Source: Synergistaceae bacterium (GTDB lineage Bacteria; Synergistota; Synergistia; Synergistales; Aminobacteriaceae). From it: a stretch of 43,801 bases of DNA. The notes beneath the pieces were generated by a model. That model worked only from the letters and a program-made list of their open reading frames with translations, ran no database searches and was not told the DNA's origin. The stretch spans positions 1 through 43,801 of the forward strand of contig JAAYLU010000118.1 of assembly GCA_012521675.1 (NCBI GenBank), read 5' to 3'. Positions 1-7,917 of this stretch are shown here, piece after piece; positions within the stretch are counted from its first letter, which is position 1, and every line of letters begins with the position of its first letter. A program made the translations under genes and the position numbers.

Positions 1-90
1 AACCCGGCAGTCAAGCCCTCCATCGCCGATGGTACTGCGGAGGCTATCCGTGGGAGAGAAGGTCGACGCCGGAAATCCCTTGAAAGAGAG
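1..90. other. Unassigned window edge
   Basis: No start or convincing protein signature is visible here. One plus frame stays open across these bases and could be the tail of a gene lying outside the window, but I cannot identify it. The strong hairpin that follows is consistent with a transcription unit ending here. Confidence 0.3.
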
Positions 91-118
91 AAGCGGCCGC
101 CCAATTGGGCGGCCGCTT
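91..118. terminator. 28-nt perfect palindrome, probable terminator hairpin
   Basis: Both halves are exact reverse complements (AAGCGGCCGCCCAA and its complement), giving a very stable GC-rich stem. There is no long T tract behind it, so it may be a factor-assisted or bidirectional end for a gene outside the window rather than a textbook intrinsic terminator. Confidence 0.5.
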
Positions 119-121
119 GTC

Positions 122-200
122 GTCTGTCAGATCCCTCGTCGCGTTGCTCCTCGGGATAAGCGATCGACAAGGCTCGCTCCGCTTCGCCTGTCGCCTGCTT
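122..200. repeat. Dispersed repeat copy a (partial)
   Basis: Contains GATCCCTCGTCGCGTTGCTC then CTCGGGATAAGCGATCGACA and ends TCGCCTGCTT. The same order of blocks (AGATCCCTC, CTCGGGATA, GCGATCGACA, TCGCCTGCTT) recurs at about 34540-34596, so this is a truncated member of the family of elements bounded by TGTCATCCCGA. It stops a few bases before the promoter of the next gene. Confidence 0.6.
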
Positions 201-202
201 AG

Positions 203-231
203 TTGACAAAAACGGTATGGAGTAATAATAT
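203..231 (+). promoter_or_regulatory. Sigma70-type promoter of the winged-helix gene
   Basis: A perfect -35 hexamer TTGACA (203-208), a 17-base spacer and TAATAT (226-231) as -10 lie 32 bases upstream of the ATG at 263. The -10 is inside an inverted repeat (220-236), so access of RNA polymerase can be blocked by whatever binds there. Confidence 0.7.
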
Positions 232-236
232 TACTC
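220..236. promoter_or_regulatory. Operator-like inverted repeat GAGTAATA-A-TATTACTC
   Basis: An exact 8+1+8 palindrome, AT-rich in a GC-rich genome and covering the -10 box of the promoter for the next gene, which encodes a winged-helix protein. Position and symmetry fit an autoregulatory operator bound by a dimer. That the product itself binds here is inference. Confidence 0.55.
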
Positions 237-262
237 TATACTCTTCATGAAAAGGGAGCATT

Positions 263-808
263 ATGCTTGAATCTCTTATCACATCCAAGACAAGGGTCAA
301 ACTGCTGCTGAAGTTCTTTCTGAACCCGAGCACCAGCGCATACCTGCGGGCACTCGCCGACGAGTTCGGGGAGTCCACAAACGGCGTGCGAGTGGAGCTG
401 AACCGGCTGCTGGGGGCCGGGCTGCTGGAGTGCGCGGACGAGGGGAGGACCAAGGTCTACCGGGCTAATACGAAACACCCGCTCTTTCCGGAGCTGCAGG
501 CCATAGCCTCGAAGACGCTGGGCATCGACCAGGTGGTGGAGCACGTGATCTCGCGACTGGGGAACGTTGAGCTGGCGCTGGTCACGGGTGACTACGCGAG
601 CGGGATCGACTCCGGGCTTATAGACCTGGTGCTGGTCGGGAAGATCGACAGGACGTATTTCGAGAGTTTGGCGGGTAAGATAGAGGGCATGATACAGCGA
701 AAGATCCGGCCGCTGTTCCTGACGCGGGATGAGTTCGCCCGGCTGAGGGAGAGGATAACGTCCGAGAACACCCTCCTTCTGTGGGGGGACAAGTCGGAGC
801 TGGCATGA
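263..808 (+). CDS. Winged-helix regulator fused to a degenerate nucleotidyltransferase-like domain
   Basis: This 181-residue soluble protein is probably a transcriptional regulator. Residues 1 to about 75 read as an ArsR/MarR-like winged helix (YLRALADEFGESTNGVRVEL as recognition region, then LLGAGLLE and a beta-wing). Residues about 90-180 resemble the minimal nucleotidyltransferase fold, but the active motif GS...DxD is replaced by TGDYASGIDSGLIDLVLVG: no Ser after the first Gly and only one of the paired Asp. Catalysis is therefore unlikely and the domain may sense a ligand or dimerise. AAGGGAGC precedes the ATG. The gene has its own promoter with an overlapping palindrome and is closed by a terminator at 811, so it is monocistronic. 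Target genes are not evident from the neighbours. Confidence 0.75.
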   Translation: MLESLITSKTRVKLLLKFFLNPSTSAYLRALADEFGESTNGVRVELNRLLGAGLLECADEGRTKVYRANTKHPLFPELQAIASKTLGIDQVVEHVISRLGNVELALVTGDYASGIDSGLIDLVLVGKIDRTYFESLAGKIEGMIQRKIRPLFLTRDEFARLRERITSENTLLLWGDKSELA

Positions 809-810
809 CG

Positions 811-838
811 AAGCAGGGGCGGAAAGCCCCTGCTTTTT
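811..838 (+). terminator. Intrinsic terminator after the winged-helix gene
   Basis: AAGCAGGGGC (811-820), a GGAAA loop and GCCCCTGCTT (826-835) form a perfect 10-bp stem continuing into TTT, three bases after the stop codon. Confidence 0.85.
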
Positions 839-870
839 CACTTCCGAAGCCGCAATTTACTGGACGAACC

Positions 871-1512
871 CTAGAAGCCGAGGTCCTCTCCCACGATCAG
901 GACGTGAAAGTTGGTTCCTCCCGGCTTTCTCTTTATCACGGTCAGGACGTTGCAGATCCTGGTCGGCCCCTCGCAGTCCATGCAGACGCCGGTGCGAGTG
1001 CAGGGGTTGGGGCTGCCTATCCTCTTGTTGTTTATCGGGGCGGCCTTGGTGCGTATGCGCTCCTCGGCTGCGGCGACGTCCCTGACTATCTTGTTCGTTC
1101 CGGCGACGATTATCACCTTGTCAGGCCCGTAGATCATGGCGGAGACTCGGTTGCCGGTGCCGTCCATGTTGACCAGGCTGCCGTCCATCGTGACGGCGTT
1201 GGAGCCGGCCAGGAAGACGTCGCAGATCTGCTGCTGTTTTCGTATCTCGTTCTTCTGTTCGTTTGTGAGTCCGGGGGCACCGTGGTCGAGCATGGTGTTG
1301 CCTCGCTCCGCCAGCTTATCGGCGACCCCGAGCTGCTTGATGGTCCACGAGCCGCCGCAGCCGACGGACGCCGTCTCGGGGATCAGCTCCAGCAGGCGCG
1401 AGACAGCCTCCTCACGATCCGCGCAGTACTCGGCCTCGAAGCCGTTGTTCTTCAGGGCCTCCACCACCGAGCCGCCTATCATCTCGTTGTGCCAGGTTGT
1501 GAACTCGTTCAT
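871..1512 (-). CDS. LUD-domain protein (LutC/YkgG-like)
   Basis: 213 residues of the LUD fold (DUF162) shared with LutC and the N-terminal part of LutB of the L-lactate oxidation complex. Recognisable features are SVGCGGSWTIKQLG near residue 50, ICDVFLAGSNAVTMDGSLVN and VIIVAGTNKIV, plus a Cys-containing C-terminal part (GSPNPCTRTGVCMDCEGPTR) with three cysteines that could carry a metal or disulfide. The stand-alone form without a LutA or LutB partner is common in anaerobes and its substrate is unknown. The ATG at 1512 is chosen because AAAGGAG lies 8 bases upstream; a GTG nine bases further up lacks spacing for that site. It is followed on the same strand by no linked gene. Confidence 0.85.
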   Translation of the reverse strand: MNEFTTWHNEMIGGSVVEALKNNGFEAEYCADREEAVSRLLELIPETASVGCGGSWTIKQLGVADKLAERGNTMLDHGAPGLTNEQKNEIRKQQQICDVFLAGSNAVTMDGSLVNMDGTGNRVSAMIYGPDKVIIVAGTNKIVRDVAAAEERIRTKAAPINNKRIGSPNPCTRTGVCMDCEGPTRICNVLTVIKRKPGGTNFHVLIVGEDLGF

Positions 1513-1573
1513 CGAACACACTCCTTTTGTTTTTTAAGATGAGCCGAGGAAGACCGTACCTGCGGTCGTCCCA

Positions 1574-2269
1574 CTATCCGGGAATTTTGCCGAGAGATAT
1601 GATCTTCTCCGCATCGACGGCGAACGCTATTCCGCCCCCGGGGCGAGTCAGGCAGGGGTTTTGGCCGAGCGTCCGAAGCAGCGGGTCGGCCTGCTCCGGA
1701 CGGGCGAGGATGAGGACTATCTCCTTCTCCGGGAAGAGTGGTATCCCCAGGAACTCGACGTCCTTTTCACTGGCCGTGCCCCGGCCGTTCAGTATGACCC
1801 CCGGTCCCGAACCGGCCTCCCTGGCGGCGAAGATGATGTCGTCCGCGCACCCCCTGTTGACTATGACACATATCAGAACTCCACTGGCGTTTTCCATCTC
1901 CGGTATCCTCCGCAAAGCGCCGTCCGCCCGGGACATCGCTCCATTTTTCAGGATTCGCCGGACGTCCAGCTGGACGGCGAACCCCTGCCTGTGCCTTACC
2001 GTCCTCTCCTCGTGGGTGCCCAGGGCCTCCATTATCGACCGAGAGTCCTCGTCGGAGGCGAGGGTGAGAATGACGTCCTCCGGGGCGTCGTCGATCTCCA
2101 GAAATCTCTCCAGCCGTCCGTCGGATTTCGCCCTTCCGGGGACAACCGTCCCTCCCTTCGCACCGGCGGCTCTCGTCAGGGCCACGACCCGCTCCCCCAG
2201 GCTTCTTCTGACCACTGTCAGAATCAGCTTGCCGCCGGTTATGCCGTCTTCTCTCTTAATCGTCGTCAT
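1574..2269 (-). CDS. Tandem P-II-like regulatory protein paired with DUF1538
   Basis: 231 residues containing two P-II-like halves in a row: about 12-100 (KLILTVVRRSLGERVVALTRAAGAKGG ... EDVILTLAS, split here only for description) and about 128-231 (VLICVIVNRGCADDIIFAA, GVILNGRGT, EIVLILARPEQADPLL). Each half shows the beta-alpha-beta pattern and a Gly-rich T-loop base, as in GlnB proteins that signal by binding nucleotides and small effectors and then docking on membrane transporters. The start overlaps the end of the DUF1538 gene by 14 bases and is preceded by GGAGG, so the two are translationally coupled. By analogy with AmtB-GlnK and SbtA-SbtB I infer that it gates the DUF1538 protein. 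The ligand cannot be read from the sequence. Confidence 0.75.
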   Translation of the reverse strand: MTTIKREDGITGGKLILTVVRRSLGERVVALTRAAGAKGGTVVPGRAKSDGRLERFLEIDDAPEDVILTLASDEDSRSIMEALGTHEERTVRHRQGFAVQLDVRRILKNGAMSRADGALRRIPEMENASGVLICVIVNRGCADDIIFAAREAGSGPGVILNGRGTASEKDVEFLGIPLFPEKEIVLILARPEQADPLLRTLGQNPCLTRPGGGIAFAVDAEKIISLGKIPG

Positions 2270-3758
2270 GAAGGACCTCCATGGGCTGTTCAGCGGCCAT
2301 TCTCGCTTCCTCCTCCTTGCGTTTGAACAGTATTCCGAGTATCTGTATCGTGATCAGCGGGGTCATGGCGATCATTCCAACCACCCCGAAGGCGTCCATG
2401 ACCGGGTCGCCGCCGAAGGCCGACGAGGCCCCCAGTGTGAAGGATAGCACGAAGGTGGAGCCCATGGGGCCGGATGCGACTCCGCCCGAGTCGAAGGCGA
2501 TAGCGGTGAAGAGTGGTGGCGAGAAGAGGGTGAGCAGCATCGCGAGAAGGTAGCCCGGTATCAAGAACCACCATATGCTAAGGGAATAGAGAATACGCAG
2601 CATGGAGATTCCCACCGAGACGGAGACTCCGATGGAGAGGGCGATCAGGATGAGGCGCCTGGTTATGTGCCCCCCGGATACCTCCTCCACCAGCTCGTTG
2701 AGTATCCAGACGGCCGGCTCGGCCAGGACGACTATGGCACCGAGGGTGAGGCCCACGGGGAAGAGCAGCCAGCTCATAGGCGAGGCACCTATCTTCCCCC
2801 CTATCGCCGTTCCGGCCGGGAGGAAGCCTCCGTTTACGCCGATGAAAAAAAGGATGAGACCGATGAAGCTGAGCAGGATTCCCTTCACCATGCGAAGAAA
2901 GCGGCGGCGGCTCATCTTGAGCAGGGTGACCTGAAAGACGACCAAGATTGCGGCGAGCGGGCCCAGCACCATCGTGACTTCGATAATAGTCTCGGGCAGG
3001 ACGTTAAGGAACGCGGCAGCAACGCTGTCCGCCCCGACGGGCAACGGCGGCACAGTCACATGGATCGGGGCGCCCTTGGCGAAGAGCCCTAGGACGAGCA
3101 CGGCCATTATCGGGCCGATGGATGCCAGTCCGACGAAGCCGAAACTGCTCTCCTCCCTTTCGCTCGCCCCCTGGACCGAGGCTACTCCGACGCCCATGGC
3201 CATTATAACGGGGACGGCCATCGGGCCGGTGGTCGCGCCCCCGGCGTCGAACGCTATCCCCAGGTACTGAGGGGCGGAGAAGTATGCGATGGCGAAGAGG
3301 GGCAGATAGGACCCGAGCACAAGGTAGTAGTAGGGGGTTCGGCGCAGGACCCGCCCTATCCCCGCTGAGACGTAGAGGGCGAGCCCCGTGGCTATCATCA
3401 GGACCAGTCCGCTTCTGGATATGGACGGGGCGACCGCGGCGACCTGGTTTGCCAGGACGTGCACGTCCGGCTCCGCCACCGTGACCGAGAAGCCGATGAT
3501 GAAGCCGCTTAACAGAAGCAGCCACACGTTTCTTCTCTGCATGAGCTCGGCCCCGACGAGGTGCCCCATGGGCAGGACGCCTATGTCCGACCCTATCAGG
3601 AAGAAGGCGAGTCCGACAATTATCAGCGCGCCTCCAATGAAGCACTGGATCAGAAGGGTGGTCCCTATGGGAGCGATCGTGGGGTAGAGCAGCAGGACCA
3701 GCAAGAGCACCGGCACCACGGAGATGCTGATCTCCTTTATCTTTTCGATGAAATACAT
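2256..3758 (-). CDS. DUF1538 family polytopic membrane protein (putative transporter)
   Basis: 500 residues with about a dozen hydrophobic helices. It is an internal duplication: SDIGVLPMGHLVG...VTVAEPDVHVL in the first half matches KIGASPMSWLLFPVG...VVLAEPAVWIL in the second, and AFDAGGATTGPMAVP matches AFDSGGVASGPMGST. The repeated AEP and FD(A/S)GG..(T/S)GPM motifs in membrane surroundings suggest two pseudo-symmetric substrate or ion sites, as in inverted-repeat transporters. The family has no established substrate. The ATG at 3758 has GGAGG 6 bases upstream, better than an in-frame start 12 bases earlier. It heads an operon with the tandem P-II-like gene. Confidence 0.85.
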   Translation of the reverse strand: MYFIEKIKEISISVVPVLLLVLLLYPTIAPIGTTLLIQCFIGGALIIVGLAFFLIGSDIGVLPMGHLVGAELMQRRNVWLLLLSGFIIGFSVTVAEPDVHVLANQVAAVAPSISRSGLVLMIATGLALYVSAGIGRVLRRTPYYYLVLGSYLPLFAIAYFSAPQYLGIAFDAGGATTGPMAVPVIMAMGVGVASVQGASEREESSFGFVGLASIGPIMAVLVLGLFAKGAPIHVTVPPLPVGADSVAAAFLNVLPETIIEVTMVLGPLAAILVVFQVTLLKMSRRRFLRMVKGILLSFIGLILFFIGVNGGFLPAGTAIGGKIGASPMSWLLFPVGLTLGAIVVLAEPAVWILNELVEEVSGGHITRRLILIALSIGVSVSVGISMLRILYSLSIWWFLIPGYLLAMLLTLFSPPLFTAIAFDSGGVASGPMGSTFVLSFTLGASSAFGGDPVMDAFGVVGMIAMTPLITIQILGILFKRKEEEARMAAEQPMEVLHDDD

Positions 3759-3907
3759 ATCAACCTCCAACTCGTCTTATCCATATTGTACAGCATGAAG
3801 GGCTGGAGAAGAAGAAAAATGCTCGGTCCCGCTGTTCTCTTTAGACAAATGTCCGCCTTTTGATGTACCATATCAGAGGCACGATGCATTTAAGGGGGAG
3901 ATCGAAG

Positions 3908-4813
3908 ATGAGATGTGTGAGGGGCATATTCGCGCCGATCGCCACTGCTTTCGACGAGTCCGGCGAGGTGGACCTGGAAGTATTCTCGCAGAACGTCCGC
4001 GACCTCGGGGCGACCAAACTGGCGGGGCTGGTGGTTCTAGGTAGCAACGGGGAGTTCGCGATGCTGTCGCTGGAGGAGAAGGTAAGGCTGGTCGCGACCG
4101 CGGAAGAGCACCTGCCTTCGGGGAAGATGCTGATCGCCGGGACGGGATGCGAGTCGCTTGCGGAGACGGCGGAGCTCACCAAGCGATGCGCGGATGCCGG
4201 GGCGGAGGCGGCCCTGGTGGTGACGCCCCACTACTACAAGAGGGATTTGAGCGAGGGGGCGCTGGAGCGGTTCTACACATCGTTGGCGGACTCCGCTCCG
4301 ATTCCGGTCATGCTCTACAACATGCCCGGGAACACGGGGGTGAATATCCCCTCGTCGCTGACCCTGAGGCTTGCGGATCATCCTAATATCATAGGGATCA
4401 AGGACAGCGGCGGCAGCATCGTGCAGATCTCGGAGGTGCTTGCGAAGGCGCCTGCGGACTTCTCGGTGTTCGCCGGGTCGGGGAGCTTCCTGCTGCCGGT
4501 GCTGGCCATGGGCGGCGTAGGGGGGACGATGGCTGTGGCGAACGTGGTGCCGGACTACTGCGTCGAGATAATGGAGAGGTTCGAGGGGGGCGACCTGGAG
4601 GGGGCGCGCAGGATGCAGCTGGCGCTTCTGCCGCTGAACGCCGCCGTCACGACCCGTTTCGGCATAGGGGGGATGAAGGCGGCGATGGAGCTGGTCGGCC
4701 GCGGGGCGGGGATGCCTCGGCCTCCCATCCCGCCGGCGAACGAGGAGACCAGGCGCGAGATAGCCGCCATGCTCGGGGAGCTGGGGGTGGACGTGGCGGA
4801 ATCGGCGGACTAA
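3908..4813 (+). CDS. DapA-family lyase/aldolase (DHDPS / N-acetylneuraminate lyase superfamily)
   Basis: 301 residues, a class I aldolase TIM barrel. The Schiff-base Lys is K165 in IIGIKDSGGS; the catalytic Tyr is Y137 in MLYNMPGNTG; the carboxylate-binding loop is GSNGE (45-49) where true dihydrodipicolinate synthase has GTTGE. The GSNGE variant and the lone location suggest a paralogue acting on another 2-keto acid (for example a 4-hydroxy-2-oxo or 2-keto-3-deoxy acid) rather than the lysine enzyme. The ATG at 3908 is taken because AGGGGGAG stands 7 bases before it and the usual MxxxGIFAPIATAF start aligns; upstream in-frame ATGs would add 16 atypical residues. A weak promoter TAGACA-18-TACCAT may lie at 3842-3871. 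Confidence 0.85.
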   Translation: MRCVRGIFAPIATAFDESGEVDLEVFSQNVRDLGATKLAGLVVLGSNGEFAMLSLEEKVRLVATAEEHLPSGKMLIAGTGCESLAETAELTKRCADAGAEAALVVTPHYYKRDLSEGALERFYTSLADSAPIPVMLYNMPGNTGVNIPSSLTLRLADHPNIIGIKDSGGSIVQISEVLAKAPADFSVFAGSGSFLLPVLAMGGVGGTMAVANVVPDYCVEIMERFEGGDLEGARRMQLALLPLNAAVTTRFGIGGMKAAMELVGRGAGMPRPPIPPANEETRREIAAMLGELGVDVAESAD

Positions 4814-4919
4814 GCGATGAAATGACCATTTTCTTTCTCCGCTCGGCAAAAATCCCGGTCTGCGTGTACAATATGATAGGAGGTTTTGCTCTCGAGACTG
4901 CCCGAAGGGAAGAGATAGA

Positions 4920-5984
4920 GTGGAGAAGAAGTTTCAGGTCCTGATAGGCCTCGTGGGGGTGATAGCCCTTGTGGCGGTGGGCTTTGTGCTGCGCTTCGCC
5001 CAGTCGGTCTTCATTCCCCTGATCATCGCGTGGCTTCTTTCCTACGTATTCGGCCCCATCGTCCGCTACCTGGCCAGGCGACGCATACCGGCGGGTGTTG
5101 CGGTGGTGTTCGTCATGGGGATTTTCTTTGGCCTCTGCTTCCTGGGCGCTCTCTTCCTGAACACGCGCATAACCACCTTCGCCGCCGCGATACCCAAGTA
5201 CTACGCCCGGCTGATGGAGATCGGAAAGACGCTGACCGCCAACATAGACCTGCCGCCGGCCTTCTGGTCGTCAATCGACTGGGGCTTCACCATACGCGGA
5301 TACCTGCTGAACCTCTCCAGCTCGTTCTTCACGATAATCTCAAAGCTCGTGATGGTGATAGTATTCCTGGTCTTCATGCTGCTTGGCTCCCCCTACTTCG
5401 AGTACAAGATCAGAAAGGCATTCGTCACCCCGCACGGGGCGGAGAGGGCCCGCAAGATACTGAACACGATCTCGACGCAGATAGGCAGCTACCTGAGCAC
5501 CCTGGCGATGATCAGCGCCGTCACCGGCTTTTTCGTGTGGCTGGCCTTGGAGTACCTCGGGGTCGACTTCGCCGTCACATGGGGAGTGCTGGCCTTCCTG
5601 CTGAACTTCGTCCCGACCATCGGCTCCATCGTTGCATCCATCCCCCCGATCCTGGTGGCCCTGGTGCAGTTCTATCCGGGGGTGTACATCGCCCTGCTGA
5701 CGGCCCTGTCGCTTCTGACCATCCAGATGACCATAGGCAACTTCATCACGCCAAAGGTCATGGGGGACAGGCTGAACCTGAGCCCCGTGGTGGTGCTGAT
5801 CTCGCTGCTCTTCTGGGGCCTCATCTGGGGAGTGGTGGGGGCGCTGATCTCGGTGCTCATAGCGGCGATCATAAAGATAGTCTGCGAGAACTTCCCAGCC
5901 CTGAACGTGATCAGCGTGATGATGGGCTCCGGCAAGTCATACCAGAAGGATTTCGAGGAGAAGCCCCAGCCCCCTGCGGCGTGA
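4920..5984 (+). CDS. AI-2E / PerM family permease
   Basis: 354 residues with the family layout: two N-terminal membrane segments (about 8-55), one at about 60-80, a soluble stretch (residues 85-135) and a C-terminal membrane bundle containing GVLAFLLNFVPTIGSIVASI and the family-typical GNFITPKVMGDRLNLSPVVVL. Members such as TqsA export autoinducer-2 while others move ions; the sequence does not separate these. The GTG at 4920 follows GAAGGGAAGAG; a stronger AGGAGG at 4878 sits too far away for it and fronts a frame that stops at once. The end of the protein is Pro-rich. It is convergent with nothing and is followed 44 bases later by an AbrB/PIN pair that looks acquired. Confidence 0.85.
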   Translation: MEKKFQVLIGLVGVIALVAVGFVLRFAQSVFIPLIIAWLLSYVFGPIVRYLARRRIPAGVAVVFVMGIFFGLCFLGALFLNTRITTFAAAIPKYYARLMEIGKTLTANIDLPPAFWSSIDWGFTIRGYLLNLSSSFFTIISKLVMVIVFLVFMLLGSPYFEYKIRKAFVTPHGAERARKILNTISTQIGSYLSTLAMISAVTGFFVWLALEYLGVDFAVTWGVLAFLLNFVPTIGSIVASIPPILVALVQFYPGVYIALLTALSLLTIQMTIGNFITPKVMGDRLNLSPVVVLISLLFWGLIWGVVGALISVLIAAIIKIVCENFPALNVISVMMGSGKSYQKDFEEKPQPPAA

Positions 5985-6028
5985 GGCTTCCCAAGCCTCT
6001 CGGAAGGAAACGGCGAGGAGGTTTTGAA

Positions 6029-6268
6029 ATGATAATTACATCCTCTGAAAAGGGGCAAATTGTGATACCAGCCACTATTCGCAGGCAGCTCAATATTGAG
6101 GCGAAAACGAGGTTGTTTGTCAGGGTGAGGAACGGAGAGATAGTGCTGACGCCGGCCAGTGATGTCAGGAGACTGTACGGAGTGCTCGCCGATTACGCTG
6201 TTCCCGGAAGCACCGAAGAGGACGAGCGCGAGGCTATGTATCGCGCAGTGGCGGAAGCGAATGAGTGA
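6029..6268 (+). CDS. AbrB/SpoVT-domain antitoxin (VapB-like)
   Basis: 79 residues. The first 45 form the swapped-hairpin AbrB DNA-binding fold (SSEKGQIVIPATIRRQLNI, then FVRVRNGEIVL); the C-terminal part (YGVLADYAVPGSTEEDERE) is the acidic tail that would occlude the toxin active site. AGGAGG is 7 bases before the ATG. The end overlaps the PIN toxin start by 8 bases, the usual coupling. It should neutralise the following PIN RNase and repress its own promoter. A much longer open frame runs into this gene from inside the preceding permease, but only this terminal part is protein-like. Confidence 0.85.
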   Translation: MIITSSEKGQIVIPATIRRQLNIEAKTRLFVRVRNGEIVLTPASDVRRLYGVLADYAVPGSTEEDEREAMYRAVAEANE

Positions 6269-6710
6269 TTTGTATTGCATTGATGCGAATGTAATTCTCC
6301 GATTTCTTCTCGGGGACAACGAAGAACTTGGCCCGGCCGCAGAGGCCGTTATGCTGGCCGTAGAGAGGGGAGATTTGTCCGTCTGGTGCGACTCGGTGAT
6401 TCTTGCCGAGGTTGTGTGGGTTCTTTCCTCTTTTTATAAGGTTGAACGCGCAAAGATAACAGAGTGTCTGCTTCCTCTCTTAAAAATGAAACATTTCGTA
6501 ATGGCGGAAAAAGACCGCATGATAAGTGCCTTGGAATTGTTCAGCGGCCCCGTTCCTCACTTTGGAGATGCATGCCTATGCGCGGTTGCACGGGATGTAT
6601 CCGAAGGACGTATTATATCGTTCGACAAAAAGTTAAAAAACGCGCCAGGGATTGTTTGTCTGGGACGGACCAAGTGCATCGATATGGGAAGAGGATCAGG
6701 CGACGCTTGA
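6261..6710 (+). CDS. PIN-domain ribonuclease toxin (VapC-like)
   Basis: 149 residues. The four acidic positions of the PIN active site are present: D9 in CIDANVILRFLLGDN, E in VILAEVVWVLSSFY, D in HFGDACLCAVARD and D in IISFDKKLK. Such toxins are Mg-dependent endoribonucleases that cut tRNA or rRNA and stop growth when the partner antitoxin decays. The ATG lies inside the last codons of the AbrB gene (8-base overlap), so translation is coupled. A dispersed-repeat copy follows directly after the stop codon. Confidence 0.85.
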   Translation: MSDLYCIDANVILRFLLGDNEELGPAAEAVMLAVERGDLSVWCDSVILAEVVWVLSSFYKVERAKITECLLPLLKMKHFVMAEKDRMISALELFSGPVPHFGDACLCAVARDVSEGRIISFDKKLKNAPGIVCLGRTKCIDMGRGSGDA

Positions 6711-7331
6711 TCATGCCTCCAGTGGAGCGCACGTTATTGTCACCCTGAGCGAATGCAAGAGATCTCAAGAGAACAGCCAAGCCCGGAGATCCCTCCCCTC
6801 GGCCATTTGGCCTCGGGATAACGGCGAGCCCCGGGACCGTCGCACGGCTTTTCCCCGGGTACGAGCTTCCTTAGCTTTTCGAGAAGTTTTTCCAACCGAG
6901 ATCCCCTCCTTGATCTCTTGAAGGCCTCTTGCTCGCTTCTCGGCTTATCGGTTCACCCCTTGACCGAGGACCGTCGGCAGGCGTGCTTCGCGGCGCAAGG
7001 CACCTGTCAACGAAATTACACCCTTCCCTCGTGCGAGCATCGCCTGACCAGGTACATCCCGACGACGAATTTCAACGCTGCCGGCAGCATTATACGCTAC
7101 GTAGGCCAGAGGATTGATCATGTGCTCCCGGAGTACCCGCACCGGGCGCGGAGGATGCGCCCATGAGCGCGGCCTATGCCCTGCCACACTATCTCGGCCG
7201 TGCGGTCCTTCCGTCTTTATAGCATAATGGAAATCCCCGAAGTGGGGTGCGGACGTTTTTTTGGACTTTACGCCGCCAGCCCTATCTTCGAAATGGAGAG
7301 GCAGCCTTCATCGCCCACAGGAGAACGCAGT
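6711..7331. other. Gene-free stretch with degenerate repeat
   Basis: About 620 bases between the AbrB/PIN pair and the RelE toxin. The first 150 bases are a dispersed-repeat copy. The rest has no frame with a ribosome-binding site or a recognisable domain and no tRNA-like cloverleaf that I can see. A minus frame of about 80 codons near 6945-7187 does not resemble any family I know. The stretch probably holds decayed remnants. Confidence 0.4.
6719..6825. repeat. Dispersed repeat copy b (diverged)
   Basis: Begins CCAGTGGAGCGCACGTTATT followed by GTCACCCTGAGCG, then AGAGATCTC, a facing AGATCCCTCC and CTCGGGATAAC. The opening block reappears nearly unchanged at 8681 (CCAGTGGAACGCACGATATT then GTCATCCCGAGCG), so copies b and c share flanking sequence beyond the TGTCATCCCGA end. 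Confidence 0.6.
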
Positions 7332-7610
7332 CTATCTCCTTCGGGAATAGATCGCCGAACGATGTCCTATATCCACGGCGACGATGATGAGTTCGTCATC
7401 CCGTATCTCGGCCAGCAGACGGTAGTCTCCGATCCTGTAGCGCCATAGTCCGCGCAGCGGACCCGTGAGAGCTTTCCCGGAAGCGCGCGGATCGGGGCTG
7501 TTCCGAAGATGTCGGTTGATATAGCTCAAAATAAGGTGTTGCGTCTCCCGATCGAGTTTTTGTATCTTCTTCGCCGCTCCGGCATCTATTTCTACCGACC
7601 AGCCGCTCAT
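7332..7610 (-). CDS. RelE-family mRNA interferase toxin
   Basis: 92 residues with the complete RelE/ParE fold: VEIDAGAAKKIQKLDRETQHLI as first strand and helix, ASGKALTGPLRGLWRYRIGDYRL (LxG.L.G.wRyRiGdYR block, described in parts) and DELIIVAVDIGHRSAIY at the end. RelE toxins enter the ribosomal A site and cleave mRNA. The start ATG overlaps the antitoxin stop as ATGA (7607-7610), so it is second in the operon and translationally coupled. Confidence 0.9.
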   Translation of the reverse strand: MSGWSVEIDAGAAKKIQKLDRETQHLILSYINRHLRNSPDPRASGKALTGPLRGLWRYRIGDYRLLAEIRDDELIIVAVDIGHRSAIYSRRR

Positions 7611-7846
7611 AAATCCCCCTCGGAAAATCCGCACTCCTTCACTAAATCCTCGAAGCTCACCGTCTCTCGCTTGCTCTTCAACCATGCCGTATACACTTCG
7701 AGATCGTAGGCATCCTCGATTTTTTCGAGAAGAGACGCTCGGGCAAGCTGGGCGATGGTCATATTGTTCTCTTTCGCGTACTCCTCGACCGCCATGCGCT
7801 CTTCGGGGGTGAGCCGCACCGTTAGTGTCTTTTCCAAAGTCGCCAT
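7607..7846 (-). CDS. Ribbon-helix-helix antitoxin paired with RelE
   Basis: 79 residues. Residues 4-45 (KTLTVRLTPEERMAVEEYAK, then NNMTIAQLARASLLEKIED) form a ribbon-helix-helix DNA-binding domain; the Tyr/Glu-rich remainder (YTAWLKSKRETVSFEDLVKE) would wrap the RelE toxin. GGAGG stands 9 bases before the ATG at 7846, which is favoured over an in-frame start 36 bases upstream. Expected to repress its own operon together with the toxin. Confidence 0.9.
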   Translation of the reverse strand: MATLEKTLTVRLTPEERMAVEEYAKENNMTIAQLARASLLEKIEDAYDLEVYTAWLKSKRETVSFEDLVKECGFSEGDL

Positions 7847-7917
7847 TTTCAGCCGCCTCCTTTGTATTGCATCGTAACACAAAGGTGTGCGGTGTCAACT
7901 CCGAACCGTTGTTCGAA

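Noticed and set aside
5030-6268. A 412-codon plus-strand open frame covering most of the permease gene and the AbrB antitoxin
   Set aside because: Its first 330 codons overlap the clear AI-2E permease in another frame and have biased, non-protein-like composition; only the last 79 codons (6029-6268) are a real gene.
6945-7187. 80-codon minus-strand frame in the gene-poor stretch
   Set aside because: No ribosome-binding site and no recognisable motif; it is probably chance coding in GC-rich DNA.
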